From Sphingomonas mali NBRC 15500 (lineage in GTDB: Bacteria; Pseudomonadota; Alphaproteobacteria; Sphingomonadales; Sphingomonadaceae), in NCBI RefSeq assembly GCF_001598415.1, contig NZ_BCYX01000007.1, positions 101,617 through 165,616 of the forward strand: a stretch of 64,000 nt of DNA, read 5' to 3'. Shown in pieces: positions 34,096 through 42,643 of the stretch; within the stretch, counting starts at the first letter, position 1, and each line of letters begins with the position of its first letter. Position numbers and translations under genes: made by a program. The notes under the pieces were generated by a model, which made no database searches, was not told the DNA's origin, and saw nothing but the letters and a program-made list of their open reading frames with translations.

Positions 34096-34890
34096 GTGCA
34101 GCCAGACGATAACGTCGACAATATCACGCGTATTGCGCGCTCGTTCGTCGGTGCGCGCCGCGACGGCCACGCGCTGCCCGATTATCCCGGCGACATGCCG
34201 GCCGCGCTCGACGATGGCTATGCTGTTCAGGACGCAGCGCTGGCGCTGACCGAGGGCAAGGTCGCCGGATGGAAAGTCGGGCGGATCAATCCGCCGATCG
34301 GCACCGTCGACCGTCTGGCCGGCCCGATCTTCACGGATCAGGTCGTCATCGCGGACGGGTCGCCGATCGCGATGCCGGTGTTCGCCGACGGCTTCGCCGC
34401 TGCCGAGGCCGAATTCCTGCTGCGCATCGGGACCGCGCCGGATCCGGCCAAACGCCACTATACGATCGATGAGGCGCGGACGCTGATCGATGCCGTCCAT
34501 GTCGGGATCGAGATCGCCAGTTCGCCATTCCCCGGGATCAACGATCACGGCGCGCCGGTCACCATTTCCGATTTCGGCAACAATAATGGTCTGATCGTCG
34601 GCGCGGCGGTCGACGGCTGGCGCGACGTCGACGTCGACACCTGGCCGGTCGAATTGTGGATCGAGGGCGAACGTGCCGGCGCCGCCACCACCGCGACGAT
34701 GCTCGACGGGCCCTTCGGCGCGGCGCGTTTCCTGTTCGACCTGATGGCCGCGCGCGGTATCGCGCTGGCGGCCGGACAATGGATATCGACCGGTGCCGTA
34801 ACTGGGGTACACCCGGTTCGCATCGGCGACCGGGTCGAGGCGAAATTCGATGACCGCTTGACGGTCGAGTGCACGATCAAGGCCCGTTAA
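34096..34890 (+). CDS. Fumarylacetoacetate hydrolase-family / 2-keto-4-pentenoate hydratase-like enzyme
   Basis: A 264-residue protein of the FAH/hydratase superfamily, with the metal-site glutamates in AAEAEFLLRIG and IEIASSPF and the C-terminal TGAVTGVHPVRIGDRVEAKF block. A GTG start follows AGGAGGGG by seven bases. Members act on 2-keto acids; in a hexuronate locus it may handle a 2-keto-3-deoxy acid or a side product. It stands between the reductase and the hexuronate transporter and has its own LacI-type site. Confidence 0.8.
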   Translation: MQPDDNVDNITRIARSFVGARRDGHALPDYPGDMPAALDDGYAVQDAALALTEGKVAGWKVGRINPPIGTVDRLAGPIFTDQVVIADGSPIAMPVFADGFAAAEAEFLLRIGTAPDPAKRHYTIDEARTLIDAVHVGIEIASSPFPGINDHGAPVTISDFGNNNGLIVGAAVDGWRDVDVDTWPVELWIEGERAGAATTATMLDGPFGAARFLFDLMAARGIALAAGQWISTGAVTGVHPVRIGDRVEAKFDDRLTVECTIKAR

Positions 34891-34918
34891 GAGGTCGCTT
34901 TCGAGGGAGAGAGAGACG

Positions 34919-36241
34919 ATGGCGACGACCGGGATGCCGGACGCCGGACGGGTGGATATGCGGGTCGGCCGCTATCGCTGGGTGATTTGCGGGCTGCTCT
35001 TCGCGGCGACCGCGATCAACTATGTCGATCGCCAGATGATCGGCGTGCTCAAGCCGACGATTTCGGCCGAACTCGGCTGGAACGAGACCACTTATGCCGA
35101 CATCGTCTTCTGGTTCCAGGTCGCTTATGCGATCGGTTATCTGAGCTTCGGCAAGATCGTCGATATGGTCGGCGCGCGGATCGGCTACTCGATCGCGTTC
35201 GTGATCTGGACCGCCGGCCACACCTTGTGCGGTCTCATCACCGGGCCGTTCAAATTGTTCGGCACGATGATTTCTCCGGCGATGCAATTCAACGGCGCGC
35301 GGTTCGTGCTCGGCGTCGGCGAATCGGGCAATTTTCCTGCCGGCCTCAAGGCGGTCAGCGAATGGTTTCCCGCCAAGGAACGCGCCTTCGCTACCGGACT
35401 GTTCAATGCGGGGTCGAATGTCGGCGCGATCATCACGCCGCTGATCGTGCCCGCGATCACGCTGGCTTATGGCTGGCGGATGGCGTTCATCTCGACCGGC
35501 GTGTTCAGCCTGGTCTGGCTGGTCGCCTGGATCGCCATCTATCGCCGGCCACGCGAGCAGCCCCGCGTGTCGGCAGCCGAGCTTGCTTATATCGAGAGCG
35601 ATCCCGCCGACCCGCCGCAAAAGATCGGCTGGTTCAAGCTGCTCGGCTATCGCGAGACCTGGGCCTATGCGCTGGGCAAGTTCCTGATCGACCCGATCTG
35701 GTGGCTGTTCCTGTTCTGGACGCCCGATTTCCTCGCCAAGACCTACCATCTCGATCTCAAGAACTTCGGTCCGCCGCTGGTCGCGATCTATCTGATCTCC
35801 GACATCGGCAGCGTCGCCGGCGGCTGGTCGTCATCGACCCTGATGAAGCGCGGCTATAGCGCGAACGCGGCGCGCAAGCTCACCATGCTGGTCTGCGCCT
35901 TCCTGGTGATGCCGATCTTCTTCGCGCAATATGCCGCCAGCGTGTGGCTGGCGGTCGGGATCGTCGGGCTGGCGACGGCGGCGCACCAGGCGTTCTCGGC
36001 CAATCTCTACACCATCCCGTCGGACATGTTCCCGCGGGCCGCGGTGGGGTCGGTGATCGGCATCGGCGGCACGGTCGGCGCGATCGGCGGCATGGGGATG
36101 GCGAAGTTCACCGGCTATATCCTGCAGACCACGCATAGCTACACCCTGATCTTCGCGGTCGCCGGCAGCGTTTATCTAATCGCGATCGGCGTGGTCCATC
36201 TGCTCAGCCCGCGGCTGGCGCGGGTCGACGTGCCGGTCTGA
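34919..36241 (+). CDS. exuT: Hexuronate transporter, ExuT-like MFS
   Basis: A 440-residue, 12-helix major facilitator of the anion:cation symporter (ACS) family. NYVDRQMIGVLKP in helix 1, GVGESGNFPAGLKAVSEWFPAKERAFATGLFNAG and WWLFLFWTPDFL are typical of ExuT-type galacturonate/glucuronate carriers. It lies 28 bases after the FAH gene and ends the pectin region before a hairpin. A strong GGGAGAGAGAG SD precedes ATG 34919. Confidence 0.9.
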   Translation: MATTGMPDAGRVDMRVGRYRWVICGLLFAATAINYVDRQMIGVLKPTISAELGWNETTYADIVFWFQVAYAIGYLSFGKIVDMVGARIGYSIAFVIWTAGHTLCGLITGPFKLFGTMISPAMQFNGARFVLGVGESGNFPAGLKAVSEWFPAKERAFATGLFNAGSNVGAIITPLIVPAITLAYGWRMAFISTGVFSLVWLVAWIAIYRRPREQPRVSAAELAYIESDPADPPQKIGWFKLLGYRETWAYALGKFLIDPIWWLFLFWTPDFLAKTYHLDLKNFGPPLVAIYLISDIGSVAGGWSSSTLMKRGYSANAARKLTMLVCAFLVMPIFFAQYAASVWLAVGIVGLATAAHQAFSANLYTIPSDMFPRAAVGSVIGIGGTVGAIGGMGMAKFTGYILQTTHSYTLIFAVAGSVYLIAIGVVHLLSPRLARVDVPV

Positions 36242-36249
36242 TCTCGCCA

Positions 36250-36281
36250 CCGCCGGCACGCTCCGGCGGCGACGTAGTTTT
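36250..36281 (+). terminator. Possible intrinsic terminator after exuT
   Basis: A seven-pair GC-rich stem with a six-base loop, followed about nine bases later by TTTT. It is well placed nine bases after the exuT stop, but the T-run is short and displaced. Confidence 0.5.
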
Positions 36282-36430
36282 CCCTCGGGAATCAGGATCG
36301 GCCGCATCGGCGGCACGGAGACGGCGGCAGCATAGGAGCGGTGGGTCACTGGCGGCTTGCCGCCTAGCCGGGGTTGAGGGGTGCGGCTTCAGTGTTTCGC
36401 CTGCGGCTTACCCTCTCCCGCTGCGACTAA

Positions 36431-36610
36431 GTGGCTTCCCAACCAAGTCTCACGACCTTCCGGAAAGAGGAGGTGCAGGAAGAGGCAGGGTGGCCGCTCC
36501 CGAAGAACGTTCAGATCAGCACCCGCGACGCCGGCTGGCGCGAGTCAGCGATCAACGCTGGGCTGCGCAATCCGATCTACTATCAGGCTACCGACCAACC
36601 TGACCTATGA
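36431..36610 (+). pseudogene. 59-codon reading frame, possible gene remnant
   Basis: Opening with GTG after an in-frame TAA, it encodes 59 residues including EEVQEEAGWPLPKN and STRDAGWRESAINAGLRNP. The composition looks protein-like, but no SD or family was recognised, and its direction runs head-on into the VOC gene. It may be the C-terminal fragment of a lost gene, or a chance frame. Confidence 0.25.
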
Positions 36611-36694
36611 TGGCGGTGCTCCAAGAGATGTCGCGGGACTACGGTTGCGTCCGGCACCTCCTGCGAGGCGCGTTTGCCGCTCGCTCCCGGATAT

Positions 36695-37150
36695 CTAACC
36701 GTAGGCGAACTCCGGCTTACTTTGCCCGACCTCGATGATGTAGCCATCCGGGTCGCGGATATAGCAGCGGGTCTCGCCATATTTGTCCTTTGGCTCGGTA
36801 ATGAATTCGGCACCGCGGCCACGCCACAATTCATAACTCTTCTGGATGTCCGCGACGCGAATGTTCATGAAGCTGCTGACCAGGTCGGGGTCAGTGGGTG
36901 TGCTCAGCACCGTCGACGGCTTGTCCGGAGTCGGGCCACCCCCGACATTGACGATGAGCCAGGTGTTGGCGATCCGAATATATCCCGGCGCGCCGTCGCT
37001 ATCGCCGCTGCTCAAGATCTGCCCTCCGAAAACCCTTTCGTAGAACCGCGCCGATCGCTCGATGTCGGCAACCGTGAGGAAGTGAGCCACGGTAAACCCC
37101 TCCCGTGGCGGCATCTCATAGCTTTCCTGCCCGACCCGTACTTCGTCCAT
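36695..37150 (-). CDS. VOC-family protein (glyoxalase/dioxygenase fold)
   Basis: A 151-residue vicinal-oxygen-chelate protein. The N-terminal FTVAHFLTVADIERSARFYERVFGG and the C-terminal ETRCYIRDPDGYIIEVGQS modules are the two beta-alpha-beta3 halves, with a likely metal His near the start and Glu at the end. ATG 37150 has GGAGG six bases upstream and is preferred to ATG 37162; the frame runs open beyond the palindrome at 37216-37250. The substrate is unknown; lyase, isomerase, dioxygenase or resistance roles all occur in the family. Confidence 0.82.
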   Translation of the reverse strand: MDEVRVGQESYEMPPREGFTVAHFLTVADIERSARFYERVFGGQILSSGDSDGAPGYIRIANTWLIVNVGGGPTPDKPSTVLSTPTDPDLVSSFMNIRVADIQKSYELWRGRGAEFITEPKDKYGETRCYIRDPDGYIIEVGQSKPEFAYG

Positions 37151-37215
37151 GCGTGCCTCCATCCGAGATCCGCCATCGGACCCGAGATGGCGCTGCGGCC
37201 GCCCGCATAAATTGG

Positions 37216-37250
37216 ACGATGGTATCGGTCGGCGCGGCCGACACCATCGT
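37216..37250. promoter_or_regulatory. 35-base palindrome in the VOC / crotonase divergent promoter (site P1)
   Basis: The arms begin ACGATGGTATCGG and end CCGACACCATCGT; 14 of the 17 arm pairs match. Each outer end is the half-site ACGATGGTRTCG, here 11 bases apart. It lies 66 bases from the VOC start and 88 from the crotonase start, so one palindrome probably controls both. It is related to the sites at 42437, 48010, 48834, 48931, 53197 and 53241. Confidence 0.75.
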
Positions 37251-37337
37251 ATTGGCGATACGTTCGTCCAATCGCGATCGAGCGATCGACGTATCACCTG
37301 CGAGCGGTCCGTCACCCCCTCGGCAAAGGAACCTCCC

Positions 37338-38177
37338 GTGGACGCCGAAACACCCCCGGTACAGATACGCCTGACGCGGCGCACGCCCGCTTATTGGCGC
37401 GTCACGTTCGATAATCCGCCGCTCAATGTCATGGGCCCCGAAATGGTCCGCGAGTTCCAGGGGCTGATCGAGAGCATCGAAGCCGACGACGAGGTCAAGG
37501 TCGTGGTATTCGACAGCGCGGTCGATGGCTTCTTCCTCAACCATTCCGATTTCAAGGCGCGGATCGAGGATCTGACGTCAATGCCGGCTGGGCCCATCGG
37601 CCTGCCGCCCTGGCCCGACTTCCTCGTGCGCCTGACCAGAGCCCCGGTGGCGTCGATAGCGCTGATCAGAGGCCGGGCGACGGGCAACGGCAGCGAGATC
37701 ACGCTGGCGTGCGACATGGCGTTCGCCAGCAAGGAGCGAGCGATCATCTCTCAATGGGAAGTCGGTGTGGGCATGGTCGCCGGAGGTGGCCCGATGGCCC
37801 GATTGCCCCACCTTATCGGCAGGAACCGCGCGCTGGAAGTTCTGCTGGGATCGGATGACATTAGCGGCGAGCAGGCCGAAGCCTATGGTTACGTGAACCG
37901 CGCGCTGCCCGGTTCCGAACTCGACGCCTTCGTGGATGCGCTCGCCACCCGGATTGCCGGCTTCGACAAATGGGCGATTTCCCAGACCAAAAGGCTGGTC
38001 AACACCAGCCTGCCACCGGATGTGGAACTCGGCGCCGGCTGGGACGCCTGTATCGCCTCGCTCGGGCGACCCGCTGCCCAGCAAGGGATCAAGGCCCTCA
38101 CCGCCAAGGGTTTCCAATCGCCGGGCGATGTCGAGGACCGGCTTGGTTTCCACCTCGGCAAACTCCACCGCCGGTAG
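37338..38177 (+). CDS. Enoyl-CoA hydratase/isomerase-family protein (crotonase)
   Basis: A 279-residue crotonase-fold protein. The oxyanion-forming block IRGRATGNGSEITLACDMAFAS and the following QWEVGVGMVAGGGPMARLPHLIG match the family with one changed glutamate region. Its usual job would be hydration or isomerisation of an acyl-CoA, but no CoA ligase or thiolase is nearby. GTG 37338 follows AAAGGAACC; the frame runs open 63 codons further upstream, across the palindrome. The GlcG-like gene follows 41 bases later. Confidence 0.82.
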   Translation: MDAETPPVQIRLTRRTPAYWRVTFDNPPLNVMGPEMVREFQGLIESIEADDEVKVVVFDSAVDGFFLNHSDFKARIEDLTSMPAGPIGLPPWPDFLVRLTRAPVASIALIRGRATGNGSEITLACDMAFASKERAIISQWEVGVGMVAGGGPMARLPHLIGRNRALEVLLGSDDISGEQAEAYGYVNRALPGSELDAFVDALATRIAGFDKWAISQTKRLVNTSLPPDVELGAGWDACIASLGRPAAQQGIKALTAKGFQSPGDVEDRLGFHLGKLHRR

Positions 38178-38218
38178 CCCCGATCCGGAACGATCGCCTT
38201 CCACAAAGGATGAACACG

Positions 38219-38617
38219 ATGGACCTGCTCACCGCAGCCAAGACCCTGGCCGAACGCGTGGAAACCGAAGCGACGAAGGCAAAGGTGCCGGTCGCCGTGT
38301 GCATCGTCGACGTTCATGGCAATTTGGTGCTGCAGCATCGCATGAACGGTGCGCCGCTCTTCTCGCTCGAGATATCCGAGCGCAAGGCCTACACCTCCGC
38401 CCTGGTCGGCGCGCGGACGGCCGACCTGCTCGCGTTGGTGCAGCCCGGCCAGGCGCTCTACGCGCTCCCCACCGTCGGCGGCGGGCGCTTCTGCCCGATG
38501 GGGGGCGGCGTTCCGCTCGTCGATAACGGCAGCGTCTTTGCCGGTGTCGGCGTCAGCGGCGGGACCGCCGAGCAAGATGTCGCGATCGTCGAGGCTGCTC
38601 TCAAGGCTGCTACTTGA
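38219..38617 (+). CDS. GlcG/HbpS-family heme-binding-like protein
   Basis: A 132-residue member of the GlcG/HbpS (PF03928) family: PVAVCIVDVHGNLVLQHRMNGA, ERKAYTSALVGART, MGGGVPLVDNGSVFAGVGVSGGTAEQD. Some members bind heme; others are found with dehydratases or cobalamin enzymes, and the role is often unknown. ATG 38219 has AAAGGA eight bases upstream. Together with the crotonase it forms the plus-strand unit driven from the palindrome at 37216. Confidence 0.85.
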   Translation: MDLLTAAKTLAERVETEATKAKVPVAVCIVDVHGNLVLQHRMNGAPLFSLEISERKAYTSALVGARTADLLALVQPGQALYALPTVGGGRFCPMGGGVPLVDNGSVFAGVGVSGGTAEQDVAIVEAALKAAT

Positions 38618-38724
38618 AGAGCGATAATCTTTCGAGGCCACGCCGTCAGGAAGGCAGCCAGGACACGGCTTCGTCATAGTCCCGGTCCCCTGGCTACATA
38701 GAGCGAAGTGACAGGTCGGCGCGA

Positions 38725-39372
38725 CTACGCCTCGGCGGCCGAATGCGCCTCTCGGAGCAGGGAGTTCATCATCACGAGCTGCGCGAACGACCGGGCTTTC
38801 ATCTTTTCCATAACGCGCCCGCGATGGGCCTTCACGGTTATCTCGCTGATGCCGAGTTCGCCACCGACCTGCTTGTTGAGAAGGCCGGAAACGATCAGCG
38901 CCATCACTTGGCGCTCGCGTCGGCTGAGCGATTCATAGCACGCTTTCACGATCCGAAGTTCGGCGACCTGGTCCACCAGCCTGGAACTGCGTTCGATCGC
39001 GCCGGCAACCGCGTCGAGCAAGGCGTCCTCGCCAAGCGGCTTGGTCAGGAACTCGACCGCACCGGCCTTCATCGCCCGGACCGACATGGGGACGTCGCCA
39101 TAGCCCGTGATGAAGATGATCGGCATGTCGGCGCGATCCGTCGCGATCAGATTCTGCAGGTCAAGGCCATTGAGGTCGGGAAGGCTCACGTCGAGGATCA
39201 GGCAAGACGGCCCGGGCGCGGGCGGCGCGTCCAGAAAATCCCGCGCCGAGGCAAAGACACGCGCCTCCCAGCCTTCATGCTGAATAAGGCCTTCGAGCGA
39301 CTCGCGTACCGACACGTCATCATCGACGATAAAAACGGTGCCTGCGCATTCCGGCATGACGGACGTCCCCAT
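38725..39372 (-). CDS. FixJ-type response regulator with LuxR DNA-binding domain
   Basis: A 215-residue two-domain regulator. The receiver has VDDDVSVRESL, phospho-acceptor D61 in LILDVSLPD, and the Thr/Lys residues in FITGYG and LTKPL. The C-terminal LuxR-type HTH is SRRERQVMALIVSGLLNKQVGGELGIS and beyond. It lies 55 bases after the single-domain regulator on the minus strand, and downstream of the TonB receptor gene. The PAS/GAF kinase at 42644 is the natural partner, and this is the best in-window candidate to bind the cluster's palindromes. ATG 39372 follows GAGG by eight bases. Confidence 0.9.
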   Translation of the reverse strand: MGTSVMPECAGTVFIVDDDVSVRESLEGLIQHEGWEARVFASARDFLDAPPAPGPSCLILDVSLPDLNGLDLQNLIATDRADMPIIFITGYGDVPMSVRAMKAGAVEFLTKPLGEDALLDAVAGAIERSSRLVDQVAELRIVKACYESLSRRERQVMALIVSGLLNKQVGGELGISEITVKAHRGRVMEKMKARSFAQLVMMNSLLREAHSAAEA

Positions 39373-39427
39373 TGGTCGACCTCGTTGTAGGATAGCTTGG
39401 CAAGAGAGGGAAAACATGATCATCTCC

Positions 39428-39799
39428 TCACGATTGGGCGAGCGCCGCAGCCACCGCCTCCAATATTGCCGCCTGGCTGAACGGCTTGAACAGGCACGCG
39501 ACGGCGCCGCGCTTCACCACCAGCGACGCTATCGTTTCATCCGGATGCGAGGTGATGAACACAATCGGCACCGTCCGCCCTAGCCGGGCGAGTTCGAGTT
39601 GCAATTCCAGCCCCGACATGCCCGGCATCGAGATATCGAGGACGAGGCACCCGGTCCGCTCCGGCCCGCCCGCAGCCAGGAATTCTTCCGCCGAAGAATA
39701 GGGCTCAACCTCGTAATCGAACAATCGCAGCAGGTCGGGCAGCGATTCCCGTATCGATTCATCATCGTCCACGATCGACACGAGCTTATTTTTTGTCAT
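39428..39799 (-). CDS. Single-domain response regulator
   Basis: A 123-residue receiver-only protein: IVDDDESIRESL, D55 in CLVLDISMPG, FITSHPD and LFKPF. It has no output domain, so it may relay or buffer phosphate between the kinase and the FixJ-type regulator, as CheY-like partners do. ATG 39799 directly precedes the conserved start of the receiver. It lies 245 bases after the TonB receptor stop and before the FixJ-type gene. Confidence 0.9.
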   Translation of the reverse strand: MTKNKLVSIVDDDESIRESLPDLLRLFDYEVEPYSSAEEFLAAGGPERTGCLVLDISMPGMSGLELQLELARLGRTVPIVFITSHPDETIASLVVKRGAVACLFKPFSQAAILEAVAAALAQS

Positions 39800-40044
39800 T
39801 ATCGTTCCTTGCGACGCCAACCCGACCAAACGGACCGACAGCAAGGTTTCCGTCTTGGCCGTGCGATGCCAATTGGATCGCCCGGAAAAACGGTAACGGC
39901 AGGGGCAATCTCCCGGATGTTGCGGGTCCAGCGCCCATTGCCGCCCCTCCCCGATCGTTGCAGGCCGGGGCTGAGGGTCCAGCAATGGCACGACAGCCAC
40001 AATTGCACCTTGGTATCGATGGCCGACTTTTAGGACCGAAATGG

Positions 40045-42366
40045 TTAGAATCGTGTGGAAAAGGTCACACCATAGGTCGCGGGCTGCCCCACGAACCGCG
40101 AGACGGCATCGCCGATCGCGAAGACGCTGGTCCAGTAATAGCTGTTGGTCACGTTCTTGCCCCACAGCCAGACCCGGTATCGGCCGTCCGCGGACCTGAT
40201 ACCGGCACGCAGATCGAGGAGCGCGTTGGAATCGATCTTCAAGATATCGACCGCGCCGATCCCGCCGTTGGTACTGCTGTTATAGGTAAGCGAGCCGCCC
40301 GCGAACCCTCGCCAGTTCCGCACCACGGGGAAGTCATAGTCGAGGCTGGCGACCGATTGCCATGTCGGCGAAAACGGGAAGGGCGTGCCCGCTTGATCGC
40401 CGAAATGGGCGAGGGAGTCGAAACCCAGAAACCGGTCGATATTGGTATGGACATAGGTGGTCGATGCGTCGAGCGTCAGGCCCGCTATTGGTCTGGCGAC
40501 CAGTTGCACCTCGGCACCGACGACATGCGATCGCGGGATCGATACCAGCGCTTCGAGCGGCCCGAACGCCGGATCGAGTTCGGCGCCGCGCAATTGTTTG
40601 CCCCGATAATCGTAATAGAAGCCGGCCGCGTTCAGCTGCAGGCGGCGATCGAACAGGCTGGCCTTGACCCCGGCCTCGTACGCCAGCAGCGATTCCTGCG
40701 GGACGGGCGTGTATTGCAGGACGGTCGCGGCGCCGAGGACGGGAGCGGCACCCGCCTTATAGCCCTTGCTGACATTGGCGTAGAGCAACAGCCCGGGCCG
40801 CGCGGTCCAGTTGAGACCGACCCGCCACGACACGCTGTCCTGGTTCAAGGCGTCGTGCACATTGCTGACCGGCAGCCCGCCGTTCGCCGGATCGATCACC
40901 AGGCAATCGCCGATCCGGGTCGGTGGCTGCGCGCCGCCGCGGAACAAGTTCCAGAAACGGGTGAAGGCGTCGGTATAGGCGATCGAACAACTGTCGAATG
41001 CCTGTTCGTCGCGGTTGTACCGAACCCCGCCCTCGATCGTCAGCCGATCGCTCAAACTATACTGGAGCCGACCGAAAACGGCGTACGTCGTCGCGCGCAC
41101 CTTGCTGGTGAACATGGTCGAGTCCGCGATCGCCGCGGGATCCACGCTCTCGAACAGGCGGCTGACGCTGTTGTCGGCGGTATAATCGAACGGCCTGTCC
41201 CTGGTCCGCTCGTGCTCGAAATTCCCACCTACCAGCCAGACGAGCCGGCCCGCTTTACCCGTCGCGCGCAACTCCTGGAAATAAGACGAGACGCGGCCAC
41301 CGCGATCGATCTTTTCGGTCATGTGAAAAGGCGTGCCGTCGGGGTCCTGCCCATAGTTCATGCGAAATTGGGCAATCGATGTCAGCGACGTGATCGTGAC
41401 GTCGGTGCCGAGCCGCGCGTCGTTGCGCCAGCTCAATTGATAGAGCGAGGTGTCGCTGGCGTAAGGGAACGGGCGGTTGGCCCCCTGGACCGTCGGCGTC
41501 CAGTCGGCCGCCCTCGGTTTGAGGAAGATTGGAAACGTCGCCACCCCGGGCGACAGCGCAGGGATCGTGATTTGCGGGGCGATGAACTGGCCGGCCTCGC
41601 TCTCGGACCCGTCATGGGTCACCGTCAGCGTGAGCCGTGACTCGAATGTCCCGCTCGGCCGCCAGTCGAGCGTCGCACGCCCCTGCACCTCCGCGATCCG
41701 TCCCAGGCCGTCGCCGGGCCGGGTCGTGCTTTGTTGCCAAGGGCCGCCGAACCGCCCCTGCAGCGCCAAACGGTAGTCCAGCTGATCGGTGATCGGGCCG
41801 GCGACGAAACCGCCCACTCGCAAGCGCCCGAAATTGCCGTAGCTCGCATCCATGCCCGCCGAGAACGTCCGGCTGGGCTTGGCGGCAATGTAATTCACCG
41901 CGCCGCCCGTGGCGTTCTCCCCGAACAATGTCCCTTGCGGCCCCTTGAGCACTTCGACCCGCGCCAGATCGAACGCCGCGAGCTTCGTCATCGCCGGATA
42001 GGGTAACGGCGCTTCGTCGACATAGACCGTCACCGCCGCCGGCGTGGCGAGGTCGCTGTTGAAGAAGCCGACGCCGCGCAGCGTGAACGACGTCGAATTA
42101 TAGGCGCTGTGCTGAATGGTGAGGCCGGAGACGAGGCGGGTCAGGTCGTCGACCGAGTCGATCCCTCGCGCCGCGAGCGTATCGCCGGTAGCGGCCGTGA
42201 TCGACATGCCGACCGTATTGGTCGCCTGCTCCTGCTTGAACGCCGTGACGACGATGTCGGGAAGATCGCTCGCCGATTGCGCCCGCGCGAGCGTCGGCCA
42301 AAGCAGGCTCGCCGATCCCGTCATGGCCAGCGAAACCCACCAGCGTGTCGATCCCGTTGTCATCAT
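40045..42366 (-). CDS. TonB-dependent outer-membrane receptor of the accessory cluster
   Basis: A 773-residue receptor. The signal peptide is TRWWVSLAMTGSASLLWPTLARAQ, and the TonB box is DIVVTAFKQ. The plug has TLRGVGFFN, VEVLKGPQGTLFGENATGGAVNYI and GPITDQLDYRLALQG, with a C-terminal barrel ending TFSTRF. This is the subtype often linked in sphingomonads to uptake of small organic compounds and not siderophores; the ligand here is unknown. ATG 42366 is chosen for the signal peptide. Palindrome P2 (42437-42474) lies 70-108 bases upstream. Both response-regulator genes follow in the same direction. Confidence 0.9.
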   Translation of the reverse strand: MMTTGSTRWWVSLAMTGSASLLWPTLARAQSASDLPDIVVTAFKQEQATNTVGMSITAATGDTLAARGIDSVDDLTRLVSGLTIQHSAYNSTSFTLRGVGFFNSDLATPAAVTVYVDEAPLPYPAMTKLAAFDLARVEVLKGPQGTLFGENATGGAVNYIAAKPSRTFSAGMDASYGNFGRLRVGGFVAGPITDQLDYRLALQGRFGGPWQQSTTRPGDGLGRIAEVQGRATLDWRPSGTFESRLTLTVTHDGSESEAGQFIAPQITIPALSPGVATFPIFLKPRAADWTPTVQGANRPFPYASDTSLYQLSWRNDARLGTDVTITSLTSIAQFRMNYGQDPDGTPFHMTEKIDRGGRVSSYFQELRATGKAGRLVWLVGGNFEHERTRDRPFDYTADNSVSRLFESVDPAAIADSTMFTSKVRATTYAVFGRLQYSLSDRLTIEGGVRYNRDEQAFDSCSIAYTDAFTRFWNLFRGGAQPPTRIGDCLVIDPANGGLPVSNVHDALNQDSVSWRVGLNWTARPGLLLYANVSKGYKAGAAPVLGAATVLQYTPVPQESLLAYEAGVKASLFDRRLQLNAAGFYYDYRGKQLRGAELDPAFGPLEALVSIPRSHVVGAEVQLVARPIAGLTLDASTTYVHTNIDRFLGFDSLAHFGDQAGTPFPFSPTWQSVASLDYDFPVVRNWRGFAGGSLTYNSSTNGGIGAVDILKIDSNALLDLRAGIRSADGRYRVWLWGKNVTNSYYWTSVFAIGDAVSRFVGQPATYGVTFSTRF

Positions 42367-42436
42367 GCAGCCGCCCCAACCCGAGTACGCGCCGGCTCGC
42401 CTCACCGTGGGCGGGAGTCGCTCGGCAATCAATGGC

Positions 42437-42474
42437 ACGATGGTATCGGTGTTGAGTAGGGTCGATACAATCGT
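42437..42474. promoter_or_regulatory. Inverted half-sites between TonB receptor and kinase genes (site P2)
   Basis: ACGATGGTATCG and CGATACAATCGT form an inverted pair with one mismatch and a 14-base spacer. These are the same half-sites as P1. It serves the divergent receptor (70 bases away) and kinase (170 bases away) genes. Confidence 0.7.
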
Positions 42475-42643
42475 ATCCAACATTACCCTTTGAATAAAAA
42501 GAAATTTCAACCAGATTTCGAGCGGGCGAACACTGTTCGCGGACGCCTAGGTCTTCAGCCGCCGCCTTGAAAAAACGATGCGTTAGCCTTGTGTCCATTT
42601 TGGATTTAATGTCGATGAGCCCGGCGTCGGAGGCGCGGCGGTC

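Larger units (their letters stand above)
36242..36694. other. Intergenic region at the pectin / accessory cluster boundary
   Basis: A gap of about 450 bases. It begins with a hairpin, CCGCCGG-CACGCT-CCGGCGG at 36250-36269, then TAGTTTT, which may terminate exuT. Further on lies a short reading frame (36431-36610) that looks like a gene remnant. No operator of either regulon and no complete gene was recognised. Confidence 0.5.

Noticed and set aside
39800..40044. Possible promoter or riboswitch between the TonB receptor and the response regulators
   Set aside because: Only weak imperfect hairpins and no copy of either operator motif; nothing supports a specific element.
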